A DNA stretch of 64,000 nt from Macrostomum hystrix (lineage: Eukaryota > Platyhelminthes > Macrostomidae), in assembly GCA_950097015.1 (NCBI GenBank), contig CATNEN010000002.1:7147501-7211500 (forward strand), given 5' to 3'. The position numbers were made by a program, and so were the translations under genes. A model generated the notes under the pieces. The model was not told the origin of the DNA, made no database searches, and saw only the letters and a program-made list of their open reading frames with translations. Shown here piece after piece: positions 34,745-47,878 of this stretch (positions within the stretch are counted from its first letter, which is position 1; each line of letters starts with the position of its first letter).

Positions 34745-36161
34745 GCCATGATTCAGACTCTGGTTTAGCCATGATTCAAACTCTGTTTTAGCTATGATTC
34801 AAACTCTGGTTTTGCCATGATTCAGACGCTTGTTTAGCTATGATTCAAACTCTGGTTTAGCTATGAGCCATGATTCAGACTCTGGTGTAGCCATGAATCA
34901 GACTCTGGTTTAGCCATGATTCAAACTCTGGTTTAGCTATGATTTAAACTCTGGTTTTGCCATGATTCAAACTCTGGTTTAGCCATGATTCAGACTCTGG
35001 TTTAGCTATGATTCAGACTCTGGTGTAGCCATGATTCAGACTCTGGTTTAGCCATGATTCAGACTCTGGTTTAGCCTTGATTCAGACTCTGGTTTAGCCA
35101 TGATTCAGACTCTGGTTTAGCCTTGATTCAGACTCTGGTTTAGCCATGATTCAGACTCTGGTTTAGCCATGATTCAGACTCTGGTGTAGCCATGATTCAG
35201 ACTCTGGTTTAGCCATGATTCAGACTCTGGTTTAGCTATGATTCAAACTCTGGTTTAGCCATGATTCAGACTCTGGTTTAGCTATGATTCAGACTCTGGT
35301 TTAGCCATGATTCAGACTCTGGTTTAGCCATGATTCAGACTCTGGTTTAGCCATGATTCAGACTCTGGTGTAGCCATGATTCAGACTCTGGTTTAGCCTT
35401 GATTCAGACTCTGGTTTAGCCATGATTCAGACTCTGGTTTAGCCATGATTCAGACTCTGGTTTAGCCATGATTCAGACTCTGGTGTAGCCATGATTCAGA
35501 CTCTGCATGGTTTAGCCATGATCCAGACTCTGATTTAGCCATGATTCAGACTCTGGTTTAGCCATGATTCAGACTCTGGTGTAGCCATGATTCAGACTCT
35601 GGTTTAGCCATGATTCAGACTCTGGTTTAGCTATGATTCAAACTCTGGTTTAGCCATGATTCAGACTCTGGTTTAGCCATGATTCAGACTCTGGTTTAGC
35701 CATGATTCAAACTCTGGTTTAGCCATGATTCAGACTCTGGTGTAGCCATGATTCAGACTCTGGTTTAGCTATGATTCAAACTCTGGTTTAGCCATGATTC
35801 AGACTCTGGTTTAGCCATGATTCAGACTCTGGTGTAGCCATGATTCAGACTCTGGTTTAGCTATGATTCAAACTCTGGTTTAGCCATGATTCAGACTCTG
35901 GTTTAGCCATGATTCAGACTCTGGTGTAGCCATGATTCAGACTCTGGTTTAGCCATGATTCAGACTCTGGTTTAGCCTTGATTCAGACTCTGGTTTAGCC
36001 ATGATTCAGACTCTGGTGTAGCCATGATTCAGACTCTGGTTTAGCCATGATTCAGACTCTGGTGTAGCCATGATTCAGACTCTGGTTTAGCCATGATCCA
36101 GACTCTGGTTTAGCCTTGATTCAGACTCTGGTTTAGCCATGATTCAAACTCTGTTTTAGCC

Positions 36162-36752
36162 GGTGTGCTATGATTTATGATATTTTATTTACGAAATGAA
36201 AAAAATAATATAAAATAGTCTTCAATCACTACTGGCTGAAAATTAGTCTAAATGATTTGATGCAGTGCAGAATCGAACCCTAGCCTAGCCTAACCTATTC
36301 CTAGTGCCTACACATCGGCTATTCCGACTGTTGGTTAGTGGGTGCAAAAATCAGCCTTATAAAATGAATTCTCAAAGTTCTGGCTTTGTACAATGAAGTA
36401 AGAAAATAGAGTACACTCAGTCTTGCGGTTGGTTGTGTACATTTATTTCCAATTTGTCTCCAGAGTGCAGGCTTCAAATTCAATCAGCTAGGGGTTGTTG
36501 CGCAATTTGACGATGCAATTCTAATTCAGTGGCAGTGAGTAAAATTCTCAATAGGCCAAGATGGTTTGACCTTTGAAAAATCATGTTTTTCGAATATTTA
36601 ATCCCTTTAGCAATAAAGTTAAGCTTAATAAAAATACGTGTATAATTGTCCCCATATTTAGCATCTTTTGGTGAAGAAATTGTGAAAATCGGTTGAGCCG
36701 TTCGGGAGAAAATCAATTACAACCAAGCAAGCATTTCATTTTTAGTATAGTG
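36162..36752. repeat. 591-bp segment, copy 3
   Basis: Starts 2008 bp after copy 2; same GAAATTGTG variant. Confidence 0.9.
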
Positions 36753-38146
36753 GCCATGATTCAGACTCTGGTTTAGCCATGATTCAAACTCTGTTTTAGC
36801 TATGATTCAAACTCTGGTTTTGCCATGATTCAGACGCTTGTTTAGCTATGATTCAAACTCTGGTTTAGCTATGAGCCATGATTCAGACTCTGGTGTAGCC
36901 ATGAATCAGACTCTGGTTTAGCCATGATTCAAACTCTGGTTTAGCTATGATTTAAACTCTGGTTTTGCCATGATTCAAACTCTGGTTTAGCCATGATTCA
37001 GACTCTGGTTTAGCTATGATTCAGACTCTGGTGTAGCCATGATTCAGACTCTGGTTTAGCCATGATTCAGACTCTGGTTTAGCCTTGATTCAGACTCTGG
37101 TGTAGCCATGATTCAGACTCTGGTTTAGCCTTGATTCAGACTCTGGTTTAGCCATGATTCAGACTCTGGTTTAGCCATGATTCAGACTCTGGTTTAGCCA
37201 TGATTCAGACTCTGGTTTAGCTATGATTCAAACTCTGGTTTAGCCATGATTCAGACTCTGGTTTAGCCTTGATTCAGACTCTGGTTTAGCCATGATTCAG
37301 ACTCTGGTTTAGCCATGATTCAGACTCTGGTTTAGCCATGATTCAGACTCTGGTGTAGCCATGATTCAGACTCTGGTTTAGCCTTGATTCAGACTCTGGT
37401 TTAGCCATGATTCAGACTCTGGTTTAGCCATGATTCAGACTCTGGTTTAGCCATGATTCAGACTCTGGTGTAGCCATGATTCAGACTCTGCATGGTTTAG
37501 CCATGATCCAGACTCTGATTTAGCCATGATTCAGACTCTGGTTTAGCCATGATTCAGACTCTGGTGTAGCCATGATTCAGACTCTGGTTTAGCCATGATT
37601 CAGACTCTGGTTTAGCTATGATTCAAACTCTTGTTTAGCCATGATTCAGACTCTGGTTTAGCCTTGATTCAGACTCTGGTTTAGCCATGATTCAAACTCT
37701 GGTTTAGCCATGATTCAGACTCTGGTGTAGCCATGATTCAGACTCTGGTTTAGCTATGATTCAAACTCTGGTTTAGCCATGATTCAGACTCTGGTTTAGC
37801 CATGATTCAGACTCTGGTGTAGCCATGATTCAGACTCTGGTTTAGCTATGATTCAAACTCTGGTTTAGCCATGATTCAGACTCTGGTTTAGCCATGATTC
37901 AGACTCTGGTGTAGCCATGATTCAGACTCTGGTTTAGCCATGATTCAGACTCTGGTTTAGCCTTGATTCAGACTCTGGTTTAGCCATGATTCAGACTCTG
38001 GTGTAGCCATGATTCAGACTCTGGTTTAGCCATGATTCAGACTCTGGTGTAGCCATGATTCAGACTCTGGTTTAGCCATGATCCAGACTCTGGTTTAGCC
38101 TTGATTCAGACTCTGGTTTAGCCATGATTCAAACTCTGTTTTAGCC

Positions 38147-38737
38147 GGTGTGCTATGATTTATGATATTTTATTTACGAAATGAAAAAAATAATATAAAA
38201 TAGTCTTCAATCACTACTGGCTGAAAATTAGTCTAAATGATTTGATGCAGTGCAGAATCGAACCCTAGCCTAGCCTAACCTATTCCTAGTGCCTACACAT
38301 CGGCTATTCCGACTGTTGGTTAGTGGGTGCAAAAATCAGCCTTATAAAATGAATTCTCAAAGTTCTGGCTTTGTACAATGAAGTAAGAAAATAGAGTACA
38401 CTCAGTCTTGCGGTTGGTTGTGTACATTTATTTCCAATTTGTCTCCAGAGTGCAGGCTTCAAATTCAATCAGCTAGGGGTTGTTGCGCAATTTGACGATG
38501 CAATTCTAATTCAGTGGCAGTGAGTAAAATTCTCAATAGGCCAAGATGGTTTGACCTTTGAAAAATCATGTTTTTCGAATATTTAATCCCTTTAGCAATA
38601 AAGTTAAGCTTAATAAAAATACGTGTATAATTGTCCCCATATTTAGCATCTTTTGGTGAAGAAATTGTGAAAATCGGTTGAGCCGTTCGGGAGAAAATCA
38701 ATTACAACCAAGCAAGCATTTCATTTTTAGTATAGTG
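38147..38737. repeat. 591-bp segment, copy 4
   Basis: Starts 1985 bp after copy 3; same GAAATTGTG variant. Confidence 0.9.
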
Positions 38738-40131
38738 GCCATGATTCAGACTCTGGTTTAGCCATGATTCAAACTCTGTTTTAGCTATGATTCAAACTCT
38801 GGTTTTGCCATGATTCAGACGCTTGTTTAGCTATGATTCAAACTCTGGTTTAGCTATGAGCCATGATTCAGACTCTGGTGTAGCCATGAATCAGACTCTG
38901 GTTTAGCCATGATTCAAACTCTGGTTTAGCTATGATTTAAACTCTGGTTTTGCCATGATTCAAACTCTGGTTTAGCCATGATTCAGACTCTGGTTTAGCT
39001 ATGATTCAGACTCTGGTGTAGCCATGATTCAGACTCTGGTTTAGCCATGATTCAGACTCTGGTTTAGCCTTGATTCAGACTCTGGTGTAGCCATGATTCA
39101 GACTCTGGTTTAGCCTTGATTCAGACTCTGGTTTAGCCATGATTCAGACTCTGGTTTAGCCATGATTCAGACTCTGGTTTAGCCATGATTCAGACTCTGG
39201 TTTAGCTATGATTCAAACTCTGGTTTAGCCATGATTCAGACTCTGGTTTAGCCTTGATTCAGACTCTGGTTTAGCCATGATTCAGACTCTGGTTTAGCCA
39301 TGATTCAGACTCTGGTTTAGCCATGATTCAGACTCTGGTGTAGCCATGATTCAGACTCTGGTTTAGCCTTGATTCAGACTCTGGTTTAGCCATGATTCAG
39401 ACTCTGGTTTAGCCATGATTCAGACTCTGGTTTAGCCATGATTCAGACTCTGGTGTAGCCATGATTCAGACTCTGCATGGTTTAGCCATGATCCAGACTC
39501 TGATTTAGCCATGATTCAGACTCTGGTTTAGCCATGATTCAGACTCTGGTGTAGCCATGATTCAGACTCTGGTTTAGCCATGATTCAGACTCTGGTTTAG
39601 CTATGATTCAAACTCTGGTTTAGCCATGATTCAGACTCTGGTTTAGCCTTGATTCAGACTCTGGTTTAGCCATGATTCAAACTCTGGTTTAGCCATGATT
39701 CAGACTCTGGTGTAGCCATGATTCAGACTCTGGTTTAGCTATGATTCAAACTCTGGTTTAGCCATGATTCAGACTCTGGTTTAGCCATGATTCAGACTCT
39801 GGTGTAGCCATGATTCAGACTCTGGTTTAGCTATGATTCAAACTCTGGTTTAGCCATGATTCAGACTCTGGTTTAGCCATGATTCAGACTCTGGTGTAGC
39901 CATGATTCAGACTCTGGTTTAGCCATGATTCAGACTCTGGTTTAGCCTTGATTCAGACTCTGGTTTAGCCATGATTCAGACTCTGGTGTAGCCATGATTC
40001 AGACTCTGGTTTAGCCATGATTCAGACTCTGGTGTAGCCATGATTCAGACTCTGGTTTAGCCATGATCCAGACTCTGGTTTAGCCTTGATTCAGACTCTG
40101 GTTTAGCCATGATTCAAACTCTGTTTTAGCC

Positions 40132-40722
40132 GGTGTGCTATGATTTATGATATTTTATTTACGAAATGAAAAAAATAATATAAAATAGTCTTCAATCACT
40201 ACTGGCTGAAAATTAGTCTAAATGATTTGATGCAGTGCAGAATCGAACCCTAGCCTAGCCTAACCTATTCCTAGTGCCTACACATCGGCTATTCCGACTG
40301 TTGGTTAGTGGGTGCAAAAATCAGCCTTATAAAATGAATTCTCAAAGTTCTGGCTTTGTACAATGAAGTAAGAAAATAGAGTACACTCAGTCTTGCGGTT
40401 GGTTGTGTACATTTATTTCCAATTTGTCTCCAGAGTGCAGGCTTCAAATTCAATCAGCTAGGGGTTGTTGCGCAATTTGACGATGCAATTCTAATTCAGT
40501 GGCAGTGAGTAAAATTCTCAATAGGCCAAGATGGTTTGACCTTTGAAAAATCATGTTTTTCGAATATTTAATCCCTTTAGCAATAAAGTTAAGCTTAATA
40601 AAAATACGTGTATAATTGTCCCCATATTTAGCATCTTTTGGTGAAGAAATTGTGAAAATCGGTTGAGCCGTTCGGGAGAAAATCAATTACAACCAAGCAA
40701 GCATTTCATTTTTAGTATAGTG
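40132..40722. repeat. 591-bp segment, copy 5
   Basis: Starts 1985 bp after copy 4; same GAAATTGTG variant. Confidence 0.9.
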
Positions 40723-42369
40723 GCCATGATTCAGACTCTGGTTTAGCCATGATTCAAACTCTGTTTTAGCTATGATTCAAACTCTGGTTTTGCCATGATT
40801 CAGACGCTTGTTTAGCTATGATTCAAACTCTGGTTTAGCTATGAGCCATGATTCAGACTCTGGTGTAGCCATGAATCAGACTCTGGTTTAGCCATGATTC
40901 AAACTCTGGTTTAGCTATGATTTAAACTCTGGTTTTGCCATGATTCAAACTCTGGTTTAGCCATGATTCAGACTCTGGTTTAGCTATGATTCAGACTCTG
41001 GTGTAGCCATGATTCAGACTCTGGTTTAGCCATGATTCAGACTCTGGTTTAGCCTTGATTCAGACTCTGGTTTAGCCATGATTCAGACTCTGGTTTAGCC
41101 TTGATTCAGACTCTGGTTTAGCCATGATTCAGACTCTGGTTTAGCCATGATTCAGACTCTGGTTTAGCCATGATTCAGACTCTGGTTTAGCTATGATTCA
41201 AACTCTGGTTTAGCCATGATTCAGACTCTGGTTTAGCCTTGATTCAGACTCTGGTTTAGCCATGATTCAGACTCTGGTTTAGCCATGATTCAGACTCTGG
41301 TTTAGCCATGATTCAGACTCTGGTGTAGCCATGATTCAGACTCTGGTTTAGCCTTGATTCAGACTCTGGTTTAGCCATGATTCAGACTCTGGTTTAGCCA
41401 TGATTCAGACTCTGGTTTAGCCATGATTCAGACTCTGGTGTAGCCATGATTCAGACTCTGCATGGTTTAGCCATGATCCAGACTCTGATTTAGCCATGAT
41501 TCAGACTCTGGTTTAGCCATGATTCAGACTCTGGTGTAGCCATGATTCAGACTCTGGTTTAGCCATGATTCAGACTCTGGTTTAGCTATGATTCAAACTC
41601 TGGTTTAGCCATGATTCAGACTCTGGTTTAGCCATGATTCAGACTCTGGTTTAGCCATGATTCAAACTCTGGTTTAGCCATGATTCAGACTCTGGTGTAG
41701 CCATGATTCAGACTCTGGTTTAGCTATGATTCAAACTCTGGTTTAGCCATGATTCAGACTCTGGTTTAGCCATGATTCAGACTCTGGTGTAGCCATGATT
41801 CAGACTCTGGTTAAGCTATGATTCAAACTCTGGTTTAGCCATGATTCAGACTCTGGTTTAGCCATGATTCAGACTCTGGTGTAGCCATGATTCAGACTCT
41901 GGTTTAGCCATGATTCAAACTCTGGTTTAGCCATGATTCAGACTCTGGTGTAGCCATGATTCAGACTCTGGTTTAGCTATGATTCAAACTCTGGTTTAGC
42001 CATGATTCAGACTCTGGTTTAGCCATGATTCAGACTCTGGTGTAGCCATGATTCAGACTCTGGTTTAGCTATGATTCAAACTCTGGTTTAGCCATGATTC
42101 AGACTCTGGTTTAGCCATGATTCAGACTCTGGTGTAGCCATGATTCAGACTCTGGTTTAGCCATGATTCAGACTCTGGTTTAGCCTTGATTCAGACTCTG
42201 GTTTAGCCATGATTCAGACTCTGGTGTAGCCATGATTCAGACTCTGGTTTAGCCATGATTCAGACTCTGGTGTAGCCATGATTCAGACTCTGGTTTAGCC
42301 ATGATCCAGACTCTGGTTTAGCCTTGATTCAGACTCTGGTTTAGCCATGATTCAAACTCTGTTTTAGCC

Positions 42370-42960
42370 GGTGTGCTATGATTTATGATATTTTATTTAC
42401 GAAATGAAAAAAATAATATAAAATAGTCTTCAATCACTACTGGCTGAAAATTAGTCTAAATGATTTGATGCAGTGCAGAATCGAACCCTAGCCTAGCCTA
42501 ACCTATTCCTAGTGCCTACACATCGGCTATTCCGACTGTTGGTTAGTGGGTGCAAAAATCAGCCTTATAAAATGAATTCTCAAAGTTCTGGCTTTGTACA
42601 ATGAAGTAAGAAAATAGAGTACACTCAGTCTTGCGGTTGGTTGTGTACATTTATTTCCAATTTGTCTCCAGAGTGCAGGCTTCAAATTCAATCAGCTAGG
42701 GGTTGTTGCGCAATTTGACGATGCAATTCTAATTCAGTGGCAGTGAGTAAAATTCTCAATAGGCCAAGATGGTTTGACCTTTGAAAAATCATGTTTTTCG
42801 AATATTTAATCCCTTTAGCAATAAAGTTAAGCTTAATAAAAATACGTGTATAATTGTCCCCATATTTAGCATCTTTTGGTGAAGAAATGGTGAAAATCGG
42901 TTGAGCCGTTCGGGAGAAAATCAATTACAACCAAGCAAGCATTTCATTTTTAGTATAGTG
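42370..42960. repeat. 591-bp segment, copy 6, at the element terminus
   Basis: Starts 2238 bp after copy 5 and carries the GAAATGGTG variant. It is the only copy followed by GACTAGC, the junction with the next element, instead of 23-bp satellite. Confidence 0.9.
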
Positions 42961-42962
42961 GA

Positions 42963-45305
42963 CTAGCTGCCCTTCGCTACCCTCTGGGTAGCCTACCTTG
43001 AGTTCTTATCTTATCAGTGCGTTATCAAAATGATGCAATCATTAAAATTGGCACTGGAGGCCTCACTGTGCACAAGCTGAAAACAAGAATGCATTAGAAA
43101 AGCCTATTTAAAACTGTTTTTCGAATATTTAATCCCCTTGGCAATGGAATTAAGCTTAATAAAAATACGTGTACCGATTCCAGCCCAATTGCGATCTTTT
43201 AGTGAAGGAATTTTGAAAATCGGTTGAGCCGTTCGGGAGCTAGTCGATTGCAAACATACAAACATACAAACATACAAGATTTTCATTTTTAGTATATTAG
43301 ACTAGCTGCCTTCGCTACCCTCTGGGTAGCCTCCCTGTGAGTTCTTATCAGTACGCGCGTGCGTTATCAAAACTGGCTCTGATGCAATCATTAAATTTGG
43401 CACTGGAGGCCTCACTGTGCACAAGCTGAAAACAAGAATGCATTATAAAAGCCTATTTAAAACAGTTTTTCGAATATTTAATCCCCTTGGCAATGGAATT
43501 AAGCTTAATAAAAATACGTGTACCGATTCCGGCCCAATTGCGATGTTTTAGTGAAAGAATTTTGAAAATCGGTTGAGCCGTTCGGGAGCTAGTCGATTGC
43601 AAACATACAAACATACAAGATTTTCATTTTTAGTATATAAGACTAGCTGCCTTCGCTACCCTCTGGGTAGCCTCACTTGAGTTCTTATCAGTGCGTTATC
43701 AAAATTGGCTCTGATGCAATCATTAAAATTGGCACTGGAGCCTCACTGTGCACAAGCTGAAAACAAGAATGCATTAGAAAAGCCTATTTAAAACTGTTTT
43801 TCGAATATTTAATCCCCTTGGCAATGGAATTAAGCTTAATAAAAATACGTGTACCGATTCCAGCCCAATTGCGATCTTTTAGTGAAAGAATTTCGAAAAT
43901 CGGTTGAGCCGTTCGGGAGCTAGTCGATTGCAAACATACAAGCAAGCAAGATTTTCATTTTTAGTATATTAGACTAGCTGCCTTCGCTACCCTCTGGGTA
44001 GCCTCCCTGTGAGTTCTTATCAGTACGCGCGTGCGTTATCAAAACTGGCTCTGATGCAATCATTAAATTTGGCACTGGAGGCCTCACTGTGCACAAGCTG
44101 AAAACAAGAATGCATTATAAAAGCCTATTTAAAACAGTTTTTCGAATATTTAATCCCCTTGGCAATGGAATTAAGCTTAATAAAAATACGTGTACCGATT
44201 CCGGCCCAATTGCGATGTTTTAGTGAAAGAATTTTGAAAATCGGTTGAGCCGTTCGGGAGCTAGTCGATTGCAAACATACAAACATACAAGATTTTCATT
44301 TTTAGTATATAAGACTAGCTGCCTTCGCTACCCTCTGGGTAGCCTCACTGGAGTTCTTATCAGTTCGTTATCAAAACTGGCTCTGATGCAATCATAAAAA
44401 TTGGCACTGGAGCCTCACTGTGCACAAGCTGAAAACAAGAATGCATTAGAAAAGCCTATTTAAAACTGTTTTTCGAATATTTAATCCCCTCTGCAATGGA
44501 ATTAAGCTTAATAAAATTACGTGTACCGATTCCGGCCCAATTGTGATATTTTGGCGAAGGAATTGTGAAAATCGGTTAAGCCGTTCGGGAGCTAGTCGAT
44601 TGCAAACAAGCAAGCAAGATTTTCATTTTTAGTATATTAGACTAGCTGCCTTCGCTACCCTCTGGGTAGCCTCCCTGTGAGTTCTTATCAGTACGCGCGT
44701 GCGTTATCAAAACTGGCTCTGATGCAATCATTAAAATTGGCACTGGAGGCCTCACTGTGCACAAGCTGAAAACAAGAATGCATTAGAAAAGCCTATTTAA
44801 AACTGTTTTTCGAATATTTAATCCCCTTGCCAATGGAATTAAGCTTAATAAAATTACGTGTACCGATTCCGGCCCATTTGTGATCTTTTGGCGAAGGAAT
44901 TGCGAAAATCGGTTGAGCCGTTCGGGAGCTAGTCGATTGCAAACAAGCAAGCAAGATTTTCATTTTTAGTATATTAGACTAGCTGCCTTCGCTACCCTCT
45001 GGGTAGCCTCACTGGAGTTCTTATCAGTTCGTTATCAAAACTGGCTCTGATGCAATCATTAAAGTTGGCACTGGAGCCTCACTGTGCACAAGCTGAAAAC
45101 AAGAATGCATTAGAAAAGCCTATTTAAAACTGTTTTTCGAATATTTAATCCCCTTGGCAATGGAATTAACCTTAATAAAAATACGTGTACCGATTCCGGC
45201 CCATTTGTGATCTTTTGGCGAAGGAATTGCGAAAATCGGTTGAGCCGTTCGGGAGCTAGTCGATTGCAAACAAGCAAGCAAGATTTTCATTTTTAGTATA
45301 TTAGA
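42963..45305 (-). mobile_element. Seven short Helitron-like elements head to tail
   Basis: Units run 42963-43301, 43302-43642, 43643-43973, 43974-44314, 44315-44641, 44642-44978 and 44979-45305 (327-341 bp). On the minus strand each begins TCTAATATACTAAAAATG (or TCTTATATAC), continues through CCCGAACGGCTCAACCGATT and ends with the hairpin GCTACCC-AGA-GGGTAGC, GAAGGCAG and CTAG. Each CTAG directly meets the TC of the next unit. Units alternate between two subtypes (341 bp with CAGTACGCGCGTGCG versus the shorter ones). Confidence 0.8.
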
Positions 45306-45399
45306 CTAGCATGTTTTGCCCCCCTTCGGGGAGCAGAAATACTTTTAATTCGTCTAGTATATACTTTTTAGCAGCTGAATTTACAGCTTTTTATAGCTA

Positions 45400-46279
45400 C
45401 AATGAACCCCCAGTTGACAATGATCCCCCAGCCCCAGTTGATGATGATCCCCAAGTTGATGATGATCCCCTAGTTGACAATTCTCCCAGTTGACAATGAT
45501 CCCCCAGTTGACAATGAACCCCCAGTTGACAATGAACCCCCAGTTAACAAAGATCCCCCAGTTGACAATGATCCCCCAGTTGACAATGATCCCCCAGTTG
45601 ACAATGATCCCACAGTTGACAATGATCCCCCAGTTGACAAAGATCCCCAGTTCACAATGATCCCCCAGTTGTCAATGATCCCACAGTTGAAAATGATCCC
45701 CCAGTTGACAATGATCCCCCAGTTGACAATGATCCCCCAGTTAACAATGATCCCCAAGTTAACAAAGATCCCCCAGTTCACAATGATCCCCCAGTTGATG
45801 ATGACTCCCCATTGATGATGATCCCCAGTTAACAATGTTCCTCCAGTTGACAATGTTCCCCCAGTTGACAATGATCCCCCAGTTGATGATGATCACCCAG
45901 TTGACAATGATCCCCCAGTTGACAATGATCCCCCAGTTGACAATGATCCCCCTGTTGACAATGATCCCCCAGTTGATAATGATCCCGCGCGTTGACAATG
46001 ATCCCACAGTTGACAATGATCCCCCAGTTGACAATGATCCCCCAGTTGACAAAGATCCCCAGTTCACAATGATCCCCCAGTTGATGATGATCCCCCAGTT
46101 GAAAATGATCCCCCATGCAGTTGACAATGATCCCCCAGTTGAAAATGATCCCCCAGTTGACAATGATCCCCCAGTTGACAATGATCCCCCAGTTGACAAT
46201 GATCCCCCAGTTTACCATGATCCCCCAGTTCACCATGATCCCCATTTTGATGATGACTCCCCAGTTGACGTTGATTTTT
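45400..46279 (+). repeat. 18-bp satellite block B
   Basis: About 48 copies. Internal landmarks (CCCATGCAGTTGAC, GATCCCGCGCGTTGAC) recur at the same places in blocks C and D. Its left end (45400-45540) has extra units absent from C and D. Confidence 0.95.
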
Positions 46280-47285
46280 CAAACGCTGGGTTAGCCAAGA
46301 TTCAAACTCAGGTTTCGCCATGTTTTAAACCCTGGTGGGCTATGATTCAAACTCTCGTTTTGCCATGATTCAAACTCTGGTTTAGCCATGATTCAAACGC
46401 TGGGTTAGCCATGATTGAAACTCGGTTTTTGCCATGATTCAAACTCTGGTTTAGCCATGATTCAGACTCTAGTTTAGCCATGATTCAGACTCTGGTTTAG
46501 CCATGATTCAGACTCTGGTTTAGCCATGATTCAGACTCTGGTTTAGCCATGATTCAGACTCTGGTTTAGCCATGATTCAGACTCTGGTGTAGCCATGATT
46601 CAAGATCTGGTTTAGCCATGATTCAGACTCTAGTTTAGCCATGATTCAAGATCTGGTTTAGCCATGATTCAGACTCTAGTTTAGCCATGATTCAGACTCT
46701 GGTTTAGCCATGATTCAGACTCTATTTTAGCCATGATTCAGACTCTGGTTTAGCCATGATTCAGACTCTAGTTTAGCCATGATTCAGACTCTAGTTTAGC
46801 CATGATTCAGACTCTGGTTTAGCCATGATTCAGACTCTATTTTAGCCATGATTCAGACTATGGTTTAGCCATGATTCAGACTCTATTTTAGCCATGATTC
46901 AGACTATGGTTTAGCCATGATTCAGACTCTGGTTTAGCCATGATTCAGACTCTGGTTTAGCCATGATTCAGACTCTGGTTTAGCCATGATTTAAACGATG
47001 GTTTAGCCATGATTCAAACTCTGGTTCGCTATGATTCAAACGATGCTTTAGCCATGATTCAAACAATGGTTTAGCCATGATTTAAACAATGGTTTAGCCA
47101 TGATTCAAACAATGGTTTAGCCATGATTCAAACAATGGTTTAGCCATGATTTAAACGATGGTTTAGCCATGATTCAAACAATGGTTTAGCCATGATTCAA
47201 ACGATGGTTTAGCCATGATTCAAACTCTGGTTTAGCCATGATTCAAACTCTGGTTTAGCCATGATTCAGACTCTGGTTTAGCTAT
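46280..47285 (+). repeat. 23-bp satellite, left of the DNA transposon
   Basis: About 43 monomers. A marked run near 46987-47050 (CTCTGGTTCGCTATG, GATGCTTTAGCC) recurs near 59290, 61300 and 63520, giving register to the higher-order unit. Confidence 0.95.
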
Positions 47286-47878
47286 CCCAGTGGGAAAAAA
47301 CGTTCCGCCTGACGTTCCGGCGACCGTCCGTTTTTGGTCGGGCGACCGGATTTTAGGCGGTATTAATGTCCGCACGCCTGGCGCGCCGGGCGGGCCCGCC
47401 CCGGGCGACTGTTATATATATTTTTAGCTTAAAATCCTTTCAATCTACTGTTAGTAGCATGTGATGAAACTCCATGAGTCTGATTTCTAGCTAGCTGCTT
47501 CCCATTCCCGCTTTCCGCTCGCTACCCGCTTATTGCTCCCGCTCCTCGCTACCCGCTCCTGTCCCACTCATTCCCGTGTTACTACGCGTTGAATCGATTA
47601 TTCCAGTACGTCACATCAGCAAGATAATGGAACTAGTATACCCTGCATGAGAGGCGTAAATATTTTATTTAAGCTAGCATTTTCGATTGTATTTACGAGC
47701 GTATAATTTAAGTAGTAAAAAATTACATTTAATAATATGGAACATGCAACATAAAGTTATGACACGCAAGACATGGCATAAATTAAAGTAAAAAGTGCGA
47801 AGCTCAAATGTAAAATTAAGTTAAGTAATGCATTTTTCAGTTCAGGGGATTTCTGTTTCAGCATAATAAATAAAGTTT

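Larger units (their letters stand above)
29952..42369 (+). repeat. 23-bp satellite field with higher-order repeats
   Basis: The monomer core is TTAGCCATGATTCAGACTC plus TGGT. Variants (TAGCTATGATTCAAAC, GTGTAGCC, TAGCCTTGATT and the marked CTCTGCATGG) recur in the same order, defining a higher-order unit. It is interrupted by five of the six 591-bp segments; the sixth ends it. Confidence 0.95.
28880..42962 (-). mobile_element. Helitron-like element enlarged by internal satellites (14.1 kb)
   Basis: Read on the minus strand, the 5' end is TCCACTATACTAAAAATG (42962 down) and the 3' end is a hairpin (GCTCCCC-GAA-GGGG) at 28908-28892 followed by AAAACTTG and CTAG at 28883-28880. TC start, a hairpin near the 3' end and a terminal CTAG with no inverted repeats are the hallmarks of Helitrons. 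Between the ends are an 18-bp repeat block, a 23-bp repeat field and six copies of a 591-bp segment. No Rep or helicase coding is visible, so it would be non-autonomous. Assignment rests on termini only. Confidence 0.6.

Noticed and set aside
32234-42924. Six identical 78-codon minus-strand ORFs
   Set aside because: They repeat because the 591-bp segment repeats. The peptide has no recognisable domain and is not preceded by any gene signal.
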